A DNA stretch of 32,595 nucleotides, from the NCBI GenBank assembly GCA_011174825.1, contig DUEZ01000091.1, forward strand, positions 1 to 32,595. The letters run 5' to 3'. The notes beneath the pieces were generated by a model. That model was not told the origin of the DNA. It was given only the letters and a program-made list of their open reading frames with translations, and ran no database searches. Below are positions 18,049-25,559 of the stretch, one piece after another. How positions within the stretch are numbered: the first letter of the stretch is position 1; each line of letters begins with the position of its first letter. A program made the translations under genes and the position numbers. The stretch is from Anaerolineae bacterium. GTDB taxonomy: Bacteria; Chloroflexota; Anaerolineae; Anaerolineales; E44-bin32.

Positions 18049-18066
18049 TAAGTAAGTATTTACTTA
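18049..18066. promoter_or_regulatory. Palindromic operator candidate for the ArsR-type regulator
   Basis: The perfect inverted repeat TAAGTAA (18049-18055), spacer GTAT, TTACTTA (18060-18066) overlaps the -35 element of the promoter at 18059-18087, a position that would block RNA polymerase. ArsR-family dimers bind such AT-rich palindromes of about 12-2-12 form and usually control their own operon. The link to the regulator at 19008-19439 is inference. Confidence 0.55.
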
Positions 18067-18087
18067 TTTGCATTTTTGTTGTATCAT
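18059..18087 (+). promoter_or_regulatory. Sigma70-type promoter of the GATase-like/ArsR operon
   Basis: TTTACT at 18059-18064 and TATCAT at 18082-18087 are separated by exactly 17 bp. Each is close to the consensus TTGACA/TATAAT. The predicted transcript would start near 18094, leaving about 40 nt of leader before the GAGGAGG ribosome site and ATG 18137. Confidence 0.55.
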
Positions 18088-18136
18088 CTCAACATAAGTT
18101 CAGAGAATTTTGAATTGCACCGCCGAGGAGGATCTC

Positions 18137-19021
18137 ATGACGAAAGAAACCATGAACAGCGCTTATCGTGTCGCTCAGGAGCTGTTGAAAGATCGCCTAA
18201 AAGACGCCTCCCCAGAAACGTTGCGAGAATTGGAGCAGATCCACGCTGCGGATGTGATCGTCGTTCGCGGCATACATGATCACATCGAAGATGTCTTCGA
18301 TCATGCTGGTACACCATTCACAGCGGTGAATCCAGAGGATCTTGGCAAGGCTCAACTGCGACCCGATCAGATCATTTTTGTGAATTGTCCCGGGAAGTTA
18401 ACCCCAGGTGGATTGCGGAAAATTACTACTTTCGTAGAAGAAGGTGGTTTCCTATTCACCACCGACTGGGCGTTGAAAAATGTTCTGGAGAAAGCTTTCC
18501 CTGGTTTCGTGGAATACAATCTACGCCCAACCCATGACGAGGTCGTTCGCATCGATGTGCTCGAGACCGATGATCCCTTCCTCACATCGGTTCTCGATGA
18601 ACAGGACGACCCTCAGTGGTGGCTCGAGGGCAGCAGCTATCCGATCAGGATTCTTGATAATGAGAAAGTGAAGGTCCTCATAACATCGAAGGACATTGAA
18701 GAGCGATATGGTGAGGCACCTGTGTTCATAACCTTTGAGTATGGTCAGGGCAAGATCTACCACATGATCAGCCACTTCTACCTTCAGCGAACTGAAACCC
18801 GCACCGTCCGCCATGCTGCCCCTTCAGCGGAGTATCTGAAACAAAAAGGGATATCAAAGGATTTGATGGATAAATACGAGCAGATGGGCACCGATGATTT
18901 GGACACCGGCTCCGTGGAAAGCGCGTACACTTCTCAGACCATGATCACCAGCGTGTTGCTATCCAAACGGAAGCACGATCGCCGACGTCGCAAGGGTAAA
19001 AAAGACAATGGCAAGAAATAA
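18137..19021 (+). CDS. GATase1-like protein of unknown function
   Basis: A soluble 294-residue protein without signal or membrane helix. Residues about 35-200 alternate strands and helices in the manner of the class I glutamine amidotransferase-like fold: IIFVNCPGKLTPGGLRKI, then FVEEGGFLFTTDW, then VFITFEYGQGKIYHMISHFYLQR. This pattern resembles DUF4159/ThuA-like proteins that keep the fold but not a clear Cys-His-Glu triad; the one Cys in NCPG is where a nucleophile might be, but there is no typical elbow motif. The C-terminus is a strongly basic tail (KRKHDRRRRKGKKDNGKK), which may contact nucleic acid. I chose ATG 18137 after GAGGAGG. Its last 14 bp overlap the ArsR gene, so the two are coupled. 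Confidence 0.6.
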   Translation: MTKETMNSAYRVAQELLKDRLKDASPETLRELEQIHAADVIVVRGIHDHIEDVFDHAGTPFTAVNPEDLGKAQLRPDQIIFVNCPGKLTPGGLRKITTFVEEGGFLFTTDWALKNVLEKAFPGFVEYNLRPTHDEVVRIDVLETDDPFLTSVLDEQDDPQWWLEGSSYPIRILDNEKVKVLITSKDIEERYGEAPVFITFEYGQGKIYHMISHFYLQRTETRTVRHAAPSAEYLKQKGISKDLMDKYEQMGTDDLDTGSVESAYTSQTMITSVLLSKRKHDRRRRKGKKDNGKK

Positions 19022-19439
19022 GAAGACGCCCAAATCCCAACGTTCGTACACCGATCAGCTCGTCAAGGCGGCTGCTCACCCGACGCGCCAGATCATTCTC
19101 AAGAACCTGAAGAGTAAAGATCTCTCTACCGTAGAGCTGGAGGAGCTCACAGGCGAGAATCGGTACAATCTGTATCATCATCTCGCCCAGCTTCAAGACG
19201 CTGGGTTGGTCGATTTCCGCATGAAAGAAGGCCGCACGAAAAGGTATTTTCTAAAGAAGGAAAAGGGGAAAGGAGAAACCTTCTTTCAGCTAGATCGTGA
19301 TGACCTGGAAGATCCGAAGCTCTTCGACACCGTCCTAGACGTATTGTCTGATGCATTCGGCGAATCGATCCCCGACTCCGAAGAAGTCCAGAACATCACC
19401 TTCATGCTTCGCTATAAAGACGAGCGGGAGAGCAAGTAG
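19008..19439 (+). CDS. ArsR-type winged-helix transcriptional regulator
   Basis: The 143-residue protein has a winged helix at about residues 14-80: VKAAAHPTRQIILKNLKSKD, then STVELEELTGENRYNLYHHL as the recognition region, and AGLVDFRMKEGRTKRYFL as the wing. This is the ArsR pattern. No metal-binding Cys box is visible (the sequence has no Cys), so it is not a classical metal sensor. The C-terminal third (from about 95) is acidic and may be a dimer or effector region. It overlaps the upstream gene by 14 bp and probably represses the operon through the palindrome at 18049-18066. Confidence 0.8.
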   Translation: MARNKKTPKSQRSYTDQLVKAAAHPTRQIILKNLKSKDLSTVELEELTGENRYNLYHHLAQLQDAGLVDFRMKEGRTKRYFLKKEKGKGETFFQLDRDDLEDPKLFDTVLDVLSDAFGESIPDSEEVQNITFMLRYKDERESK

Positions 19440-19569
19440 AGCTGGACGTCACAGCAGAAAATAAAATAATCATTTGCAGGAACGTGGGAATTGGATAGGT
19501 GTTTCTGAGGGGATTATTCATTCTAAGAATTCGTTCTCTTCCCGTTTCCTTAAGAGAATAGATCAAGCG

Positions 19570-19660
19570 CCCTCTCCCTTTTTGGGAGAGGGATGGGGTG
19601 AGGGTGAATTGAGTCAGTAAACCTCCCCTCACCCTGACCCTCTCCCCACAGGGGAGAGGG
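19570..19660. repeat. Palindromic repeat cluster (CCCTCTCCC type)
   Basis: Three nested inverted repeats: CCCTCTCCC/GGGAGAGGG (19570-19592, TTTTT loop), GGGTGAGGG near 19596-19606 pairing with CCCTCACCC near 19625-19633, and CCCTCTCCCC/GGGGAGAGGG (19638-19660, 3-nt loop). It lies between convergent genes, next to the terminator at 19662-19702. Of the gap 19440-19741, only 19440-19569 has no evident feature. Confidence 0.7.
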
Positions 19661-19661
19661 C

Positions 19662-19702
19662 AAAAAGATCTCCTCTCCACGCGAGAAAGTGGAGAGGAGA
19701 TC
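19662..19702 (-). terminator. Strong terminator of the kinase operon
   Basis: A perfect 14-bp stem (19667-19680 with 19689-19702, 8-nt loop GCGAGAAA) is followed on the minus strand by TTTTT. It lies about 40 bp after the stop of gene 19742-20167. Confidence 0.85.
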
Positions 19703-19741
19703 ACATACACGATGGTCCTATGTGATTTTGGTCTCAGGACC

Positions 19742-20167
19742 TCAGGTACCCCATGCGACGGGTGGGTCGGGCCAACCGGAGGTCTCAATTTCACCATAAC
19801 CCTCCCATTTCTTAGACCGAGAGCTCGTATTCCTTGATCCCAAGTCCACCCAATTGTTACCGTCCCACCATGCCAATTTCTTCTTTTTCCCTTGAGCTTT
19901 GTTTTTAACATACGAATCGTAGTAAACTCGAATCGTGGCTTTAGGATATAAATCCTTTACGTATTTTTTCTTTTTTGTCTCCTCATCTATAACAAAGAAG
20001 GCAATATTGATTACCATCTTAATTCGGTTAAAACCGGGTTTTGATGGATATTCTTCCTTCGGCTTTAACTCTTTATCCTCAACATAGACATTCTTATAAA
20101 CTCGTTGTATAGGTATTGTGACAATCACTCCCTGATCTGGAAAATCTACGATTTTAACCTTTGCCAT
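19742..20167 (-). CDS. Small protein of unknown function downstream of the kinase
   Basis: A 141-residue protein with no signal peptide or membrane helix. The middle is very lysine-rich (ETKKKKYVKDLYPKA, KNKAQGKKKKLAWW) and the predicted structure is mainly beta strands, ending in a Trp-rich stretch (WWDGNNWVDL, WEGYGEIETSGWPDPP). I recognise no family. GGGAGGAGAG before ATG is an excellent ribosome site. The gene starts 19 bp after the kinase stop and is followed by a terminator, so it is co-transcribed and may be a substrate, adaptor or output of the kinase. Confidence 0.7.
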   Translation of the reverse strand: MAKVKIVDFPDQGVIVTIPIQRVYKNVYVEDKELKPKEEYPSKPGFNRIKMVINIAFFVIDEETKKKKYVKDLYPKATIRVYYDSYVKNKAQGKKKKLAWWDGNNWVDLGSRNTSSRSKKWEGYGEIETSGWPDPPVAWGT

Positions 20168-20186
20168 GATCCTCTCCTCCCTATTC

Positions 20187-23100
20187 TTAGTCTAACTCTC
20201 CGCCCATCCGGTCCCACATCTCAACCATCGTGCGATGCTCCGGAACGTTCTCTAAAAACGATCGGCGCATGTCAGGATCACTGATCTTGCCCGCCATTTC
20301 CATCAACACTACATAGCCTTCATGGGTTGCAGCGGCGTAATTTTCACCATCTCCTACCTCTTGAAACACATCAGCACAAGTGAGGTAGGCGAGAATGGGC
20401 AGTTCCATGCCGCTTGATCCGGTCTTCTCTAAATATTTCCAAAGCTCCTTAGCACACTGCTTCGCTTCATCAAGCTGTCCCAAATTCAATGAACAGCGGG
20501 TGATTCCTGCCAATGAATCAAAGGCATTCGCTTTAAAATCCATTTCCAGGAATTCCTCATAACCACCCTCGAAATCCGCCTTCGCTTTCGTATAATCCCC
20601 AACCCCCTCTTCTGCCAACCCGCTATACCACAAATGATAGGCTTCCAAAAAACCTTTGCCGATTACATCAATATCTATCTGATCAAGATTTTGCACAGCG
20701 GCTTGCGGATTGCCCATCCGTAGGTTAGCGAGGCAAAGATTCCATCGGTTATGAACGCATTGAGCGAGGTATCCAATTTGTAATGAAATCTCCATGGCTT
20801 GCTCAATATTGGAAATGCCTTCAGGGTACATGCCGAGCATCACATAATTCCAGCCGAGGTTTCCTAAACCCAGTGTTCTTCCTTTTAGGGATCCTATTCG
20901 TTTTGTGATTTCAAGCTGATGGCGAAGCATTTCCACCGCTCTCGATAAGTCACCCGTTTCTCCGTAGTAGAACGATACATTGGTAAGAATTCTAGCCAGC
21001 ACCAGATCGTCATCGGCCAATTCGGCTAATCTGATGGTTTCTTCTGCTAGCTTTCCCGCAGCGTCGATCTCACCCAATCGAGTGAGCGGAACCACTTTGT
21101 ACCCAAGCACCTTCGCTTCGATCTGCTGATTCCCTGCGCGCTTCGCTGCATCCGCGGCTTGATCCAGCACTTCCATCGCCCCTTGAAGATTTCCCAAATC
21201 ATGTAATGTCACACCATGGATATAAAGGGCCTCTGCCAGATGATTCTCATCCTGTGATTTCTGTGCGAGTGGCAATAATATTTCATCGTTCGAAAGGCAG
21301 GCTTCATAATCACCCAGATTGTTCAAGACATCACTTTTCACTTCCAAAGTACGTAGACGGGTTACCAGATCAACATCAGATCCATACGCTAAAATCCGCT
21401 CAATTGATTTCAATGTTTCAACATTCGCGCCTCGTTCTCGAGCGAGTTCAGCAGCTTCCAGCAGATACTTCGCGGCATTCTTGGTGTCATTCGCTTCCAT
21501 GTAGTGATGCGCTAATTGAACGGCTATGCCTCTGGTCTCTTCTTTATGAAGGTCTTCCAACACCGCTGCGATCTCACCGTGCAACAACCTGCGCTCTCCC
21601 ACACTGAGATCAGTGTAAAGATAACGCTGGAACATCTGATGGGAGAAACGGTAGCGGGTCAGCACCCCTCGATCCACTTTCAACTCATCTCGCTCACGTA
21701 CCAGACGATGTCGCTTCCCCAGCTCCTGTGACAACCTTCGCTGCAGGAGGCGTTCCTCCATGTTCTGGACCCGAGCGATGACCTGGACCGTGAATTCCTC
21801 CCCCTCTACGCTAGCAACGGAGAGCATCTCCCTCAGATCCTCATCGAGACGCTCTATACGTTCCTCGATCACTGCCTCCACCCTGGCCGGCAACTTACCC
21901 CACGACAGCCCGGGTCCCTCCACCCATCTTCCTTGTTCATCATGGATCAGGTCCCCCCTATCCTGCATCGCCCGCAGCAACTCAACTGTGAAGAGGGGAT
22001 GTCCACCTGTACGCTCAAAAAGGGCCAGACGAAAATCAGCCCCAAGCTGATTGGGTTCGGTATCGAGGAAGTCCGCAACAAATGTCCGACCCTCTTCCTC
22101 TACTTCTGTGGCCAAATCGATGAGAATGTTCCCGTATTTTCGTTTAAGTTCATTCACTACCCCTTCCAGCGGGTGCCGGTCCTCCCCTCTACCTAAGGCA
22201 ACCTCATCCGGTCTGTAAGCGCCGAGGATCAAGATCGGGTTCGCTTCGATCCTTTGTCCAAGTTGGAACAATAAACTAAGGGATGCATCATCGGCCCACT
22301 GAAGGTCGTCCATGAACAACAACAGAGGACGCTGGTTCGATAGGATGTTGAGCACATTGGCACACTGCTCAAAGAGCAGGGATTGTTCGAGTTCACTGAC
22401 CCCAGATTTCTTTTGTGCGAGCAAATCCTCCAACCGCTTCAGCGATTCCGCCCCTTGAGGTAACCGTGCTTTGCTGTGAGCAAACAAAATCTCACCTGGT
22501 ATGAATACATCAACAAGGAAAGGACCTCGCGCCAACAAAGCATCTAGCGTAAGAGGGAGCACCTCCCACAAACGCTGTGCATTCTCTCTTGTAAGACTGC
22601 CTGAAACCCACCTCCCCTCCACGTCTCCCGTGAGCATACTGAAGACATCGCGGAAAGGTAGATAAGGATCACCTATACCCGTTTGAGCGTTGCAGTTCCC
22701 TATGGCAACAATCAGACCATCGTGCGTAGTCTGTGCTCTACGGTTGAATTCATCGATCAACGCTGTCTTCCCTCTCCCTGCTCCACCCGTGACAAAGACC
22801 ACCTGCCCATGACCCGCGAGCACTTTATCGAGGTAGCCGTCAAGCTGCGCTAATTCACGCTCACGACCAACGAAGGCAGGTCGCTCAAACTCAAGTTCTT
22901 CTTCGACTACTTTGAGAAAAGCTGGGATACGAACTTCGTAGGGCAGAGGTGGTGGAGCTTCTTCTGAGATCAGGGCGTGCTGATAGGCCTCCACTATATC
23001 TAACGCATCGGAATAGCGCTCTAGGGGATTTTTGGCAGTCGCTCGCTGGACTACATGATCCAGGGCTGCAGGCAGTTCTGGGTGAGATTCTCTTATCGAC

Positions 23101-23783
23101 GGTAGGGTTTGATTGAGATGCTTCTGGAGTAGCTGCACCGGCGTCAACCCGGGGAAGGGATGCTCACCCGTCAGCATTTCATACAGCATTACACCTAACC
23201 CATAAATATCCGTTCTTGGGGTTATCTCCTCACCCTTGGCCTGCTCAGGCGCCAGGTAATCCACCGACCCCACGATCTTCCCCGGCTGCGTCAGACCGTC
23301 GCTTGCCAAGTCCTTCGCAATCCCAAAATCCGTGAGATAAGCGTTGCCATCTTCATCCAGCAAAATGTTCTCGGGCTTCAAATCCCGATGTACTACTCCT
23401 TGCTTGTGAGCTATGTTTAACGCTTCCGCGATCTGTCCCAACAGCTGACCTGCAGCGTCGACCTCCCAATGACTGTCCTCGATCGCCTCCCGCAGGCTGC
23501 CCCCTCGTAGCCAGCGCATAACCAGGTAGGCGCCCTCCTTATCACGCCAGTAGTCGTGGAGCGGTACGATGTGAGGATGTTCAAGCTTGGCCACCATTCG
23601 CGCTTCAGCTTCGAAGCGTTGCACGAATTCGGGGTGTTTAGCATACTCTGGCAGGATAACCTTGATCGCTACCTCGCGATTGACCGAGGATTGCTCGGCG
23701 CGGTAGACGACACCGAAGCCACCTTCACCAATGCGTTCGATCAGCTTGTAGCCTCGAATAACCTGGCCGCTCAAGTCATCCAT
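20187..23783 (-). CDS. Ser/Thr protein kinase fused to AAA-type ATPase and TPR repeats
   Basis: The 1198-residue protein begins with a complete Hanks-type kinase (residues 11-275): glycine loop GEGGFG (19-24), Lys41, HRDLKPEN (132-139, Asp134), DFG (152-154) and APEQ (178-181). A signalling ATPase of the AAA_16/STAND type follows (about 302-700), with FVGRERE, Walker A GGAGRGKT (333-340) and Walker B LLLFMDD (487-493). Residues about 790-1180 are TPR repeats. No membrane helix is seen, so it should be cytosolic. Such fusions resemble large signalling kinases of actinobacteria and Chloroflexota, in which ATP binding and TPRs are thought to sense a ligand or partner. AGGA lies upstream of ATG. 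Signal and target are unknown. Confidence 0.93.
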   Translation of the reverse strand: MDDLSGQVIRGYKLIERIGEGGFGVVYRAEQSSVNREVAIKVILPEYAKHPEFVQRFEAEARMVAKLEHPHIVPLHDYWRDKEGAYLVMRWLRGGSLREAIEDSHWEVDAAGQLLGQIAEALNIAHKQGVVHRDLKPENILLDEDGNAYLTDFGIAKDLASDGLTQPGKIVGSVDYLAPEQAKGEEITPRTDIYGLGVMLYEMLTGEHPFPGLTPVQLLQKHLNQTLPSIRESHPELPAALDHVVQRATAKNPLERYSDALDIVEAYQHALISEEAPPPLPYEVRIPAFLKVVEEELEFERPAFVGRERELAQLDGYLDKVLAGHGQVVFVTGGAGRGKTALIDEFNRRAQTTHDGLIVAIGNCNAQTGIGDPYLPFRDVFSMLTGDVEGRWVSGSLTRENAQRLWEVLPLTLDALLARGPFLVDVFIPGEILFAHSKARLPQGAESLKRLEDLLAQKKSGVSELEQSLLFEQCANVLNILSNQRPLLLFMDDLQWADDASLSLLFQLGQRIEANPILILGAYRPDEVALGRGEDRHPLEGVVNELKRKYGNILIDLATEVEEEGRTFVADFLDTEPNQLGADFRLALFERTGGHPLFTVELLRAMQDRGDLIHDEQGRWVEGPGLSWGKLPARVEAVIEERIERLDEDLREMLSVASVEGEEFTVQVIARVQNMEERLLQRRLSQELGKRHRLVRERDELKVDRGVLTRYRFSHQMFQRYLYTDLSVGERRLLHGEIAAVLEDLHKEETRGIAVQLAHHYMEANDTKNAAKYLLEAAELARERGANVETLKSIERILAYGSDVDLVTRLRTLEVKSDVLNNLGDYEACLSNDEILLPLAQKSQDENHLAEALYIHGVTLHDLGNLQGAMEVLDQAADAAKRAGNQQIEAKVLGYKVVPLTRLGEIDAAGKLAEETIRLAELADDDLVLARILTNVSFYYGETGDLSRAVEMLRHQLEITKRIGSLKGRTLGLGNLGWNYVMLGMYPEGISNIEQAMEISLQIGYLAQCVHNRWNLCLANLRMGNPQAAVQNLDQIDIDVIGKGFLEAYHLWYSGLAEEGVGDYTKAKADFEGGYEEFLEMDFKANAFDSLAGITRCSLNLGQLDEAKQCAKELWKYLEKTGSSGMELPILAYLTCADVFQEVGDGENYAAATHEGYVVLMEMAGKISDPDMRRSFLENVPEHRTMVEMWDRMGGELD

Positions 23784-23900
23784 TCAGCAGGTCCTGATTT
23801 GAGATCGGTGCTGCGATATATGCGAGCCCATTGGGATTACGACAGCCTCATTGAAGAATCATGTCTCAAGTCGATCGTGTGGGTTGTGCAGTAGATATAA

Positions 23901-23974
23901 ATAACCCGACCTCATACAAAGTCGGGTTTCTTGTTCCGATGTAGGTGCCTGGCTCCCCAACCCGCCGAGGCTTT
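23901..23974. repeat. Dispersed intergenic repeat A, copy 2
   Basis: The hairpin AACCCGAC/GTCGGGTT (23903-23928) is followed by TCTTGTTC and then GTGCCTGGCTCCCC plus GCCGAGGC, in the same order and orientation as copy 1 at 2381-2457. Here no gene ends on either side, so it is not simply a terminator in use. The loop and stem bases differ, with paired changes keeping the stem (GCCC/GGGC versus ACCCGAC/GTCGGGT). Confidence 0.7.
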
Positions 23975-24039
23975 AATCTATAGGTAAAGGATACATCAGA
24001 TTGCTTGGTTGTTCAATCAAAAGGTGCAGGCCAGCTATA

Positions 24040-24096
24040 TGTAGTCGCACCCTTTAGGGTGCGTGAAAATACGCAGGCTAAAGCCTGCGGCTGCAG
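24040..24096 (+). repeat. Repeat B, copy 1 (57 bp)
   Basis: It contains the palindromes CGCACCCTTTAGGGTGCG and CGCAGGCTAAAGCCTGCG joined by a short spacer, enclosed by ends that also pair. It matches copy 2 at 24349-24405 in 47 of 57 positions. It looks like a REP/BIME-type element. Confidence 0.75.
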
Positions 24097-24113
24097 AAAT
24101 ATCACCTCCCCAG

Positions 24114-24216
24114 ATGTCATTCTGAGCGCCGATAGGTGCGAAGAAACCCTACGATGTATCGCTCACAAAAGGACCATCGCAGGGATTCCTCGCCGCACGG
24201 CTCCTCGGAATGACAT
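24114..24216. repeat. Repeat C, with 13-bp terminal inverted repeats
   Basis: The ends ATGTCATTCTGAG (24114-24126) and CTCGGAATGACAT (24204-24216) pair in 12 of 13 positions and enclose about 77 bp without an open frame. Elements with ends like TGTCATTCTGAG are familiar small intergenic repeats in many bacteria and may be miniature mobile elements. Confidence 0.65.
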
Positions 24217-24307
24217 TCAACAGAGGTAGATGACCACGGTCGTGCGCCCCTACTATGATCTAACGTTACAAGTAACCGTATGGGGGACTGTGGATATCCC
24301 AAAGGAT

Positions 24308-24340
24308 ACCTCCCCGCGAGCTTTGAGCTCGCGGGGAGGT
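24308..24340. repeat. 15-bp perfect palindrome with 3-nt loop
   Basis: The arm ACCTCCCCGCGAGCT (24308-24322) pairs with AGCTCGCGGGGAGGT (24326-24340) around TTG. No T-run follows on either strand, so it is not a classical terminator. It is likely another repeat-type hairpin. Confidence 0.75.
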
Positions 24341-24348
24341 TATTCCAA

Positions 24349-24405
24349 TGTAGCCGCATCCTAAAGGGTGCGCAAAGTTACGCAGGTTAAAGCCTGCGGC
24401 TACAG
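24349..24405 (+). repeat. Repeat B, copy 2 (57 bp)
   Basis: Direct copy of 24040-24096 (47 of 57 identical). In this copy the outer ends GTAGCCGCA and TGCGGCTAC pair perfectly, so the element can fold as a closed multi-branch structure. It ends about 85 bp before the SH3-protein start. Confidence 0.75.
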
Positions 24406-24491
24406 GTACACCAAATAATTGATCTCAACTACTCACCATCCATACCCAAGACCCATTGCGCAGATTTCGATCCCAGTTAAGAATCAAGACG

Positions 24492-25364
24492 ATGAAACGT
24501 TGGCTGCTCATCCTACCCTTGGGATTGATATTATTTGCTGTCGGCTTCGGCAGTGGTCTTGCGTGGTCGCGCAGACCAACACCCACGCCATTCACCACAC
24601 CAACACAGACAGGGACGCCTTCTCCATCATCTACTCAGACAAAGACACCAACCTCGTCGCTCACAGCGACAGACACGCCAACACCGACCATTACATCGAC
24701 CTCAACTGACACACCAACCATCACCCTCACACCTACCATCACCGATACCCCGACCATTACACCGACGCCTAGTCGTACGCCCACACCCACCGCGACCCCG
24801 ATCATCCGAGGCAGGGTGCTTGTTCAGGCCAACTGTCGTTACGGCCCCGGTTCAGCTTACCTCTACGAATGGGGTCTTTACCCAAGGAACCGAGTTACGG
24901 TGCTCGGCCGCAACCAGGATACTAGTTGGGTCTATGTGGATCCTTGGAATTACATAGACTACTGCTGGGTGAAAACCGAGTTCCTGGAGTTCGACGGAGA
25001 TGTGACTGCTGTACCTCAAATTCGCACGCTGCTTCCCTACACGGAGTTCTACTGGCCGCCCACCAATGTGCAGGCCAGCCGTATCGGTGCTCAGGTCATG
25101 GTCACCTGGTATCTCGTTCCAATGAGCTTAGACGACGATCGTGGATACCTTATCGAAGCCTGGCTGTGTCAGGACGGTCAGCTGCGATTCACCCCTCTCC
25201 ATTTCTGGGCATCCCCTGCTTTCCTAACCGACGAACCAGGATGCATGCAACCCTCCAGCGCCAGGATCTACACGGCGGAAAAGCATGGCTACACGGAGTG
25301 GGTGCTCATCCCTTGGCCACCTCATCCCACACCGGAATCCATCCCGGAGGGCGATCAAGATTAA
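24492..25364 (+). CDS. Signal-anchored Pro/Thr-stalk protein with SH3b-like domain
   Basis: A protein of 290 residues. Helix 4-25 is a signal anchor. Residues 29-103 are a low-complexity stalk of Thr-Pro repeats, and residues 105-165 form a bacterial SH3-like domain with the usual ANCRYGPG (113-120) and WVYVDP. The C-terminal part (about 180-285) includes WPPTNVQASRIGAQVMVTW, reminiscent of a fibronectin III-like strand pattern. It would sit on the outer face with the stalk crossing the wall layer; SH3b domains often bind wall components. I chose ATG 24492 at the signal sequence; a TTG at 24456 is possible, and the ribosome site is weak. The Thr/Pro-rich repeats are typical of Anaerolineae surface proteins. 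Confidence 0.8.
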   Translation: MKRWLLILPLGLILFAVGFGSGLAWSRRPTPTPFTTPTQTGTPSPSSTQTKTPTSSLTATDTPTPTITSTSTDTPTITLTPTITDTPTITPTPSRTPTPTATPIIRGRVLVQANCRYGPGSAYLYEWGLYPRNRVTVLGRNQDTSWVYVDPWNYIDYCWVKTEFLEFDGDVTAVPQIRTLLPYTEFYWPPTNVQASRIGAQVMVTWYLVPMSLDDDRGYLIEAWLCQDGQLRFTPLHFWASPAFLTDEPGCMQPSSARIYTAEKHGYTEWVLIPWPPHPTPESIPEGDQD

Positions 25365-25406
25365 TTGCAGTATAGGTGGCGATGCCACCCACTTCTACAA
25401 CACGAA

Positions 25407-25488
25407 TGTAGGGGCGGGGTAACCCTGCCCCTACAAAAAGTGAGCACGATTTATAACGGTGTAGGGGCGGTTCGCGAACCGCCCCTAC
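25407..25488. repeat. Two GTAGGGGC-type palindromes between convergent genes
   Basis: Hairpin one is 25407-25435 (TGTAGGGGCGGGGT with ACCCTGCCCCTACA). Hairpin two is a perfect 28-bp palindrome at 25461-25488 with half-site GTAGGGGCGGTTCG. Both start GTAGGGGC. A related piece, GCGCCCCTAC, occurs at 24244-24253. They may stop transcription from both sides, but no T-run follows. Confidence 0.7.
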
Positions 25489-25559
25489 GCATATTGATGA
25501 TATCTATCAGAAGTTAATACTTACTCTGATCGGGTGAACTCCTGCAATCGAGACCGCTA

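Larger units (their letters stand above)
23784..24491. other. Intergenic repeat archipelago (divergent promoters not identified)
   Basis: The gap of about 700 bp between the divergent kinase and SH3-protein genes holds repeat A copy 2, two direct copies of repeat B, repeat C and a 15-bp perfect palindrome, each listed separately. I could not place either promoter. An open frame at 23556-23894 is mostly antisense to the kinase gene and not credible. Confidence 0.6.

Noticed and set aside
19402..19911. 169-codon minus-strand frame over the repeat cluster
   Set aside because: It runs through repeats and the terminator and overlaps the well-supported gene 19742-20167 in another frame.
23556..23894. 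112-codon plus-strand open frame at the 5' end of the kinase gene
   Set aside because: It is almost entirely antisense to the kinase N-terminus and has no ribosome site or family match.
24001..24420. CRISPR array in the repeat-rich gap
   Set aside because: The repeats are few, of different families, and lack regular spacing or unique spacers of equal length; no cas gene is near.
24492..24800. Plus-strand frames rich in Arg/His inside the SH3-protein gene
   Set aside because: They are frame-shifted readings of the Thr-Pro repeat region, a typical low-complexity artefact.
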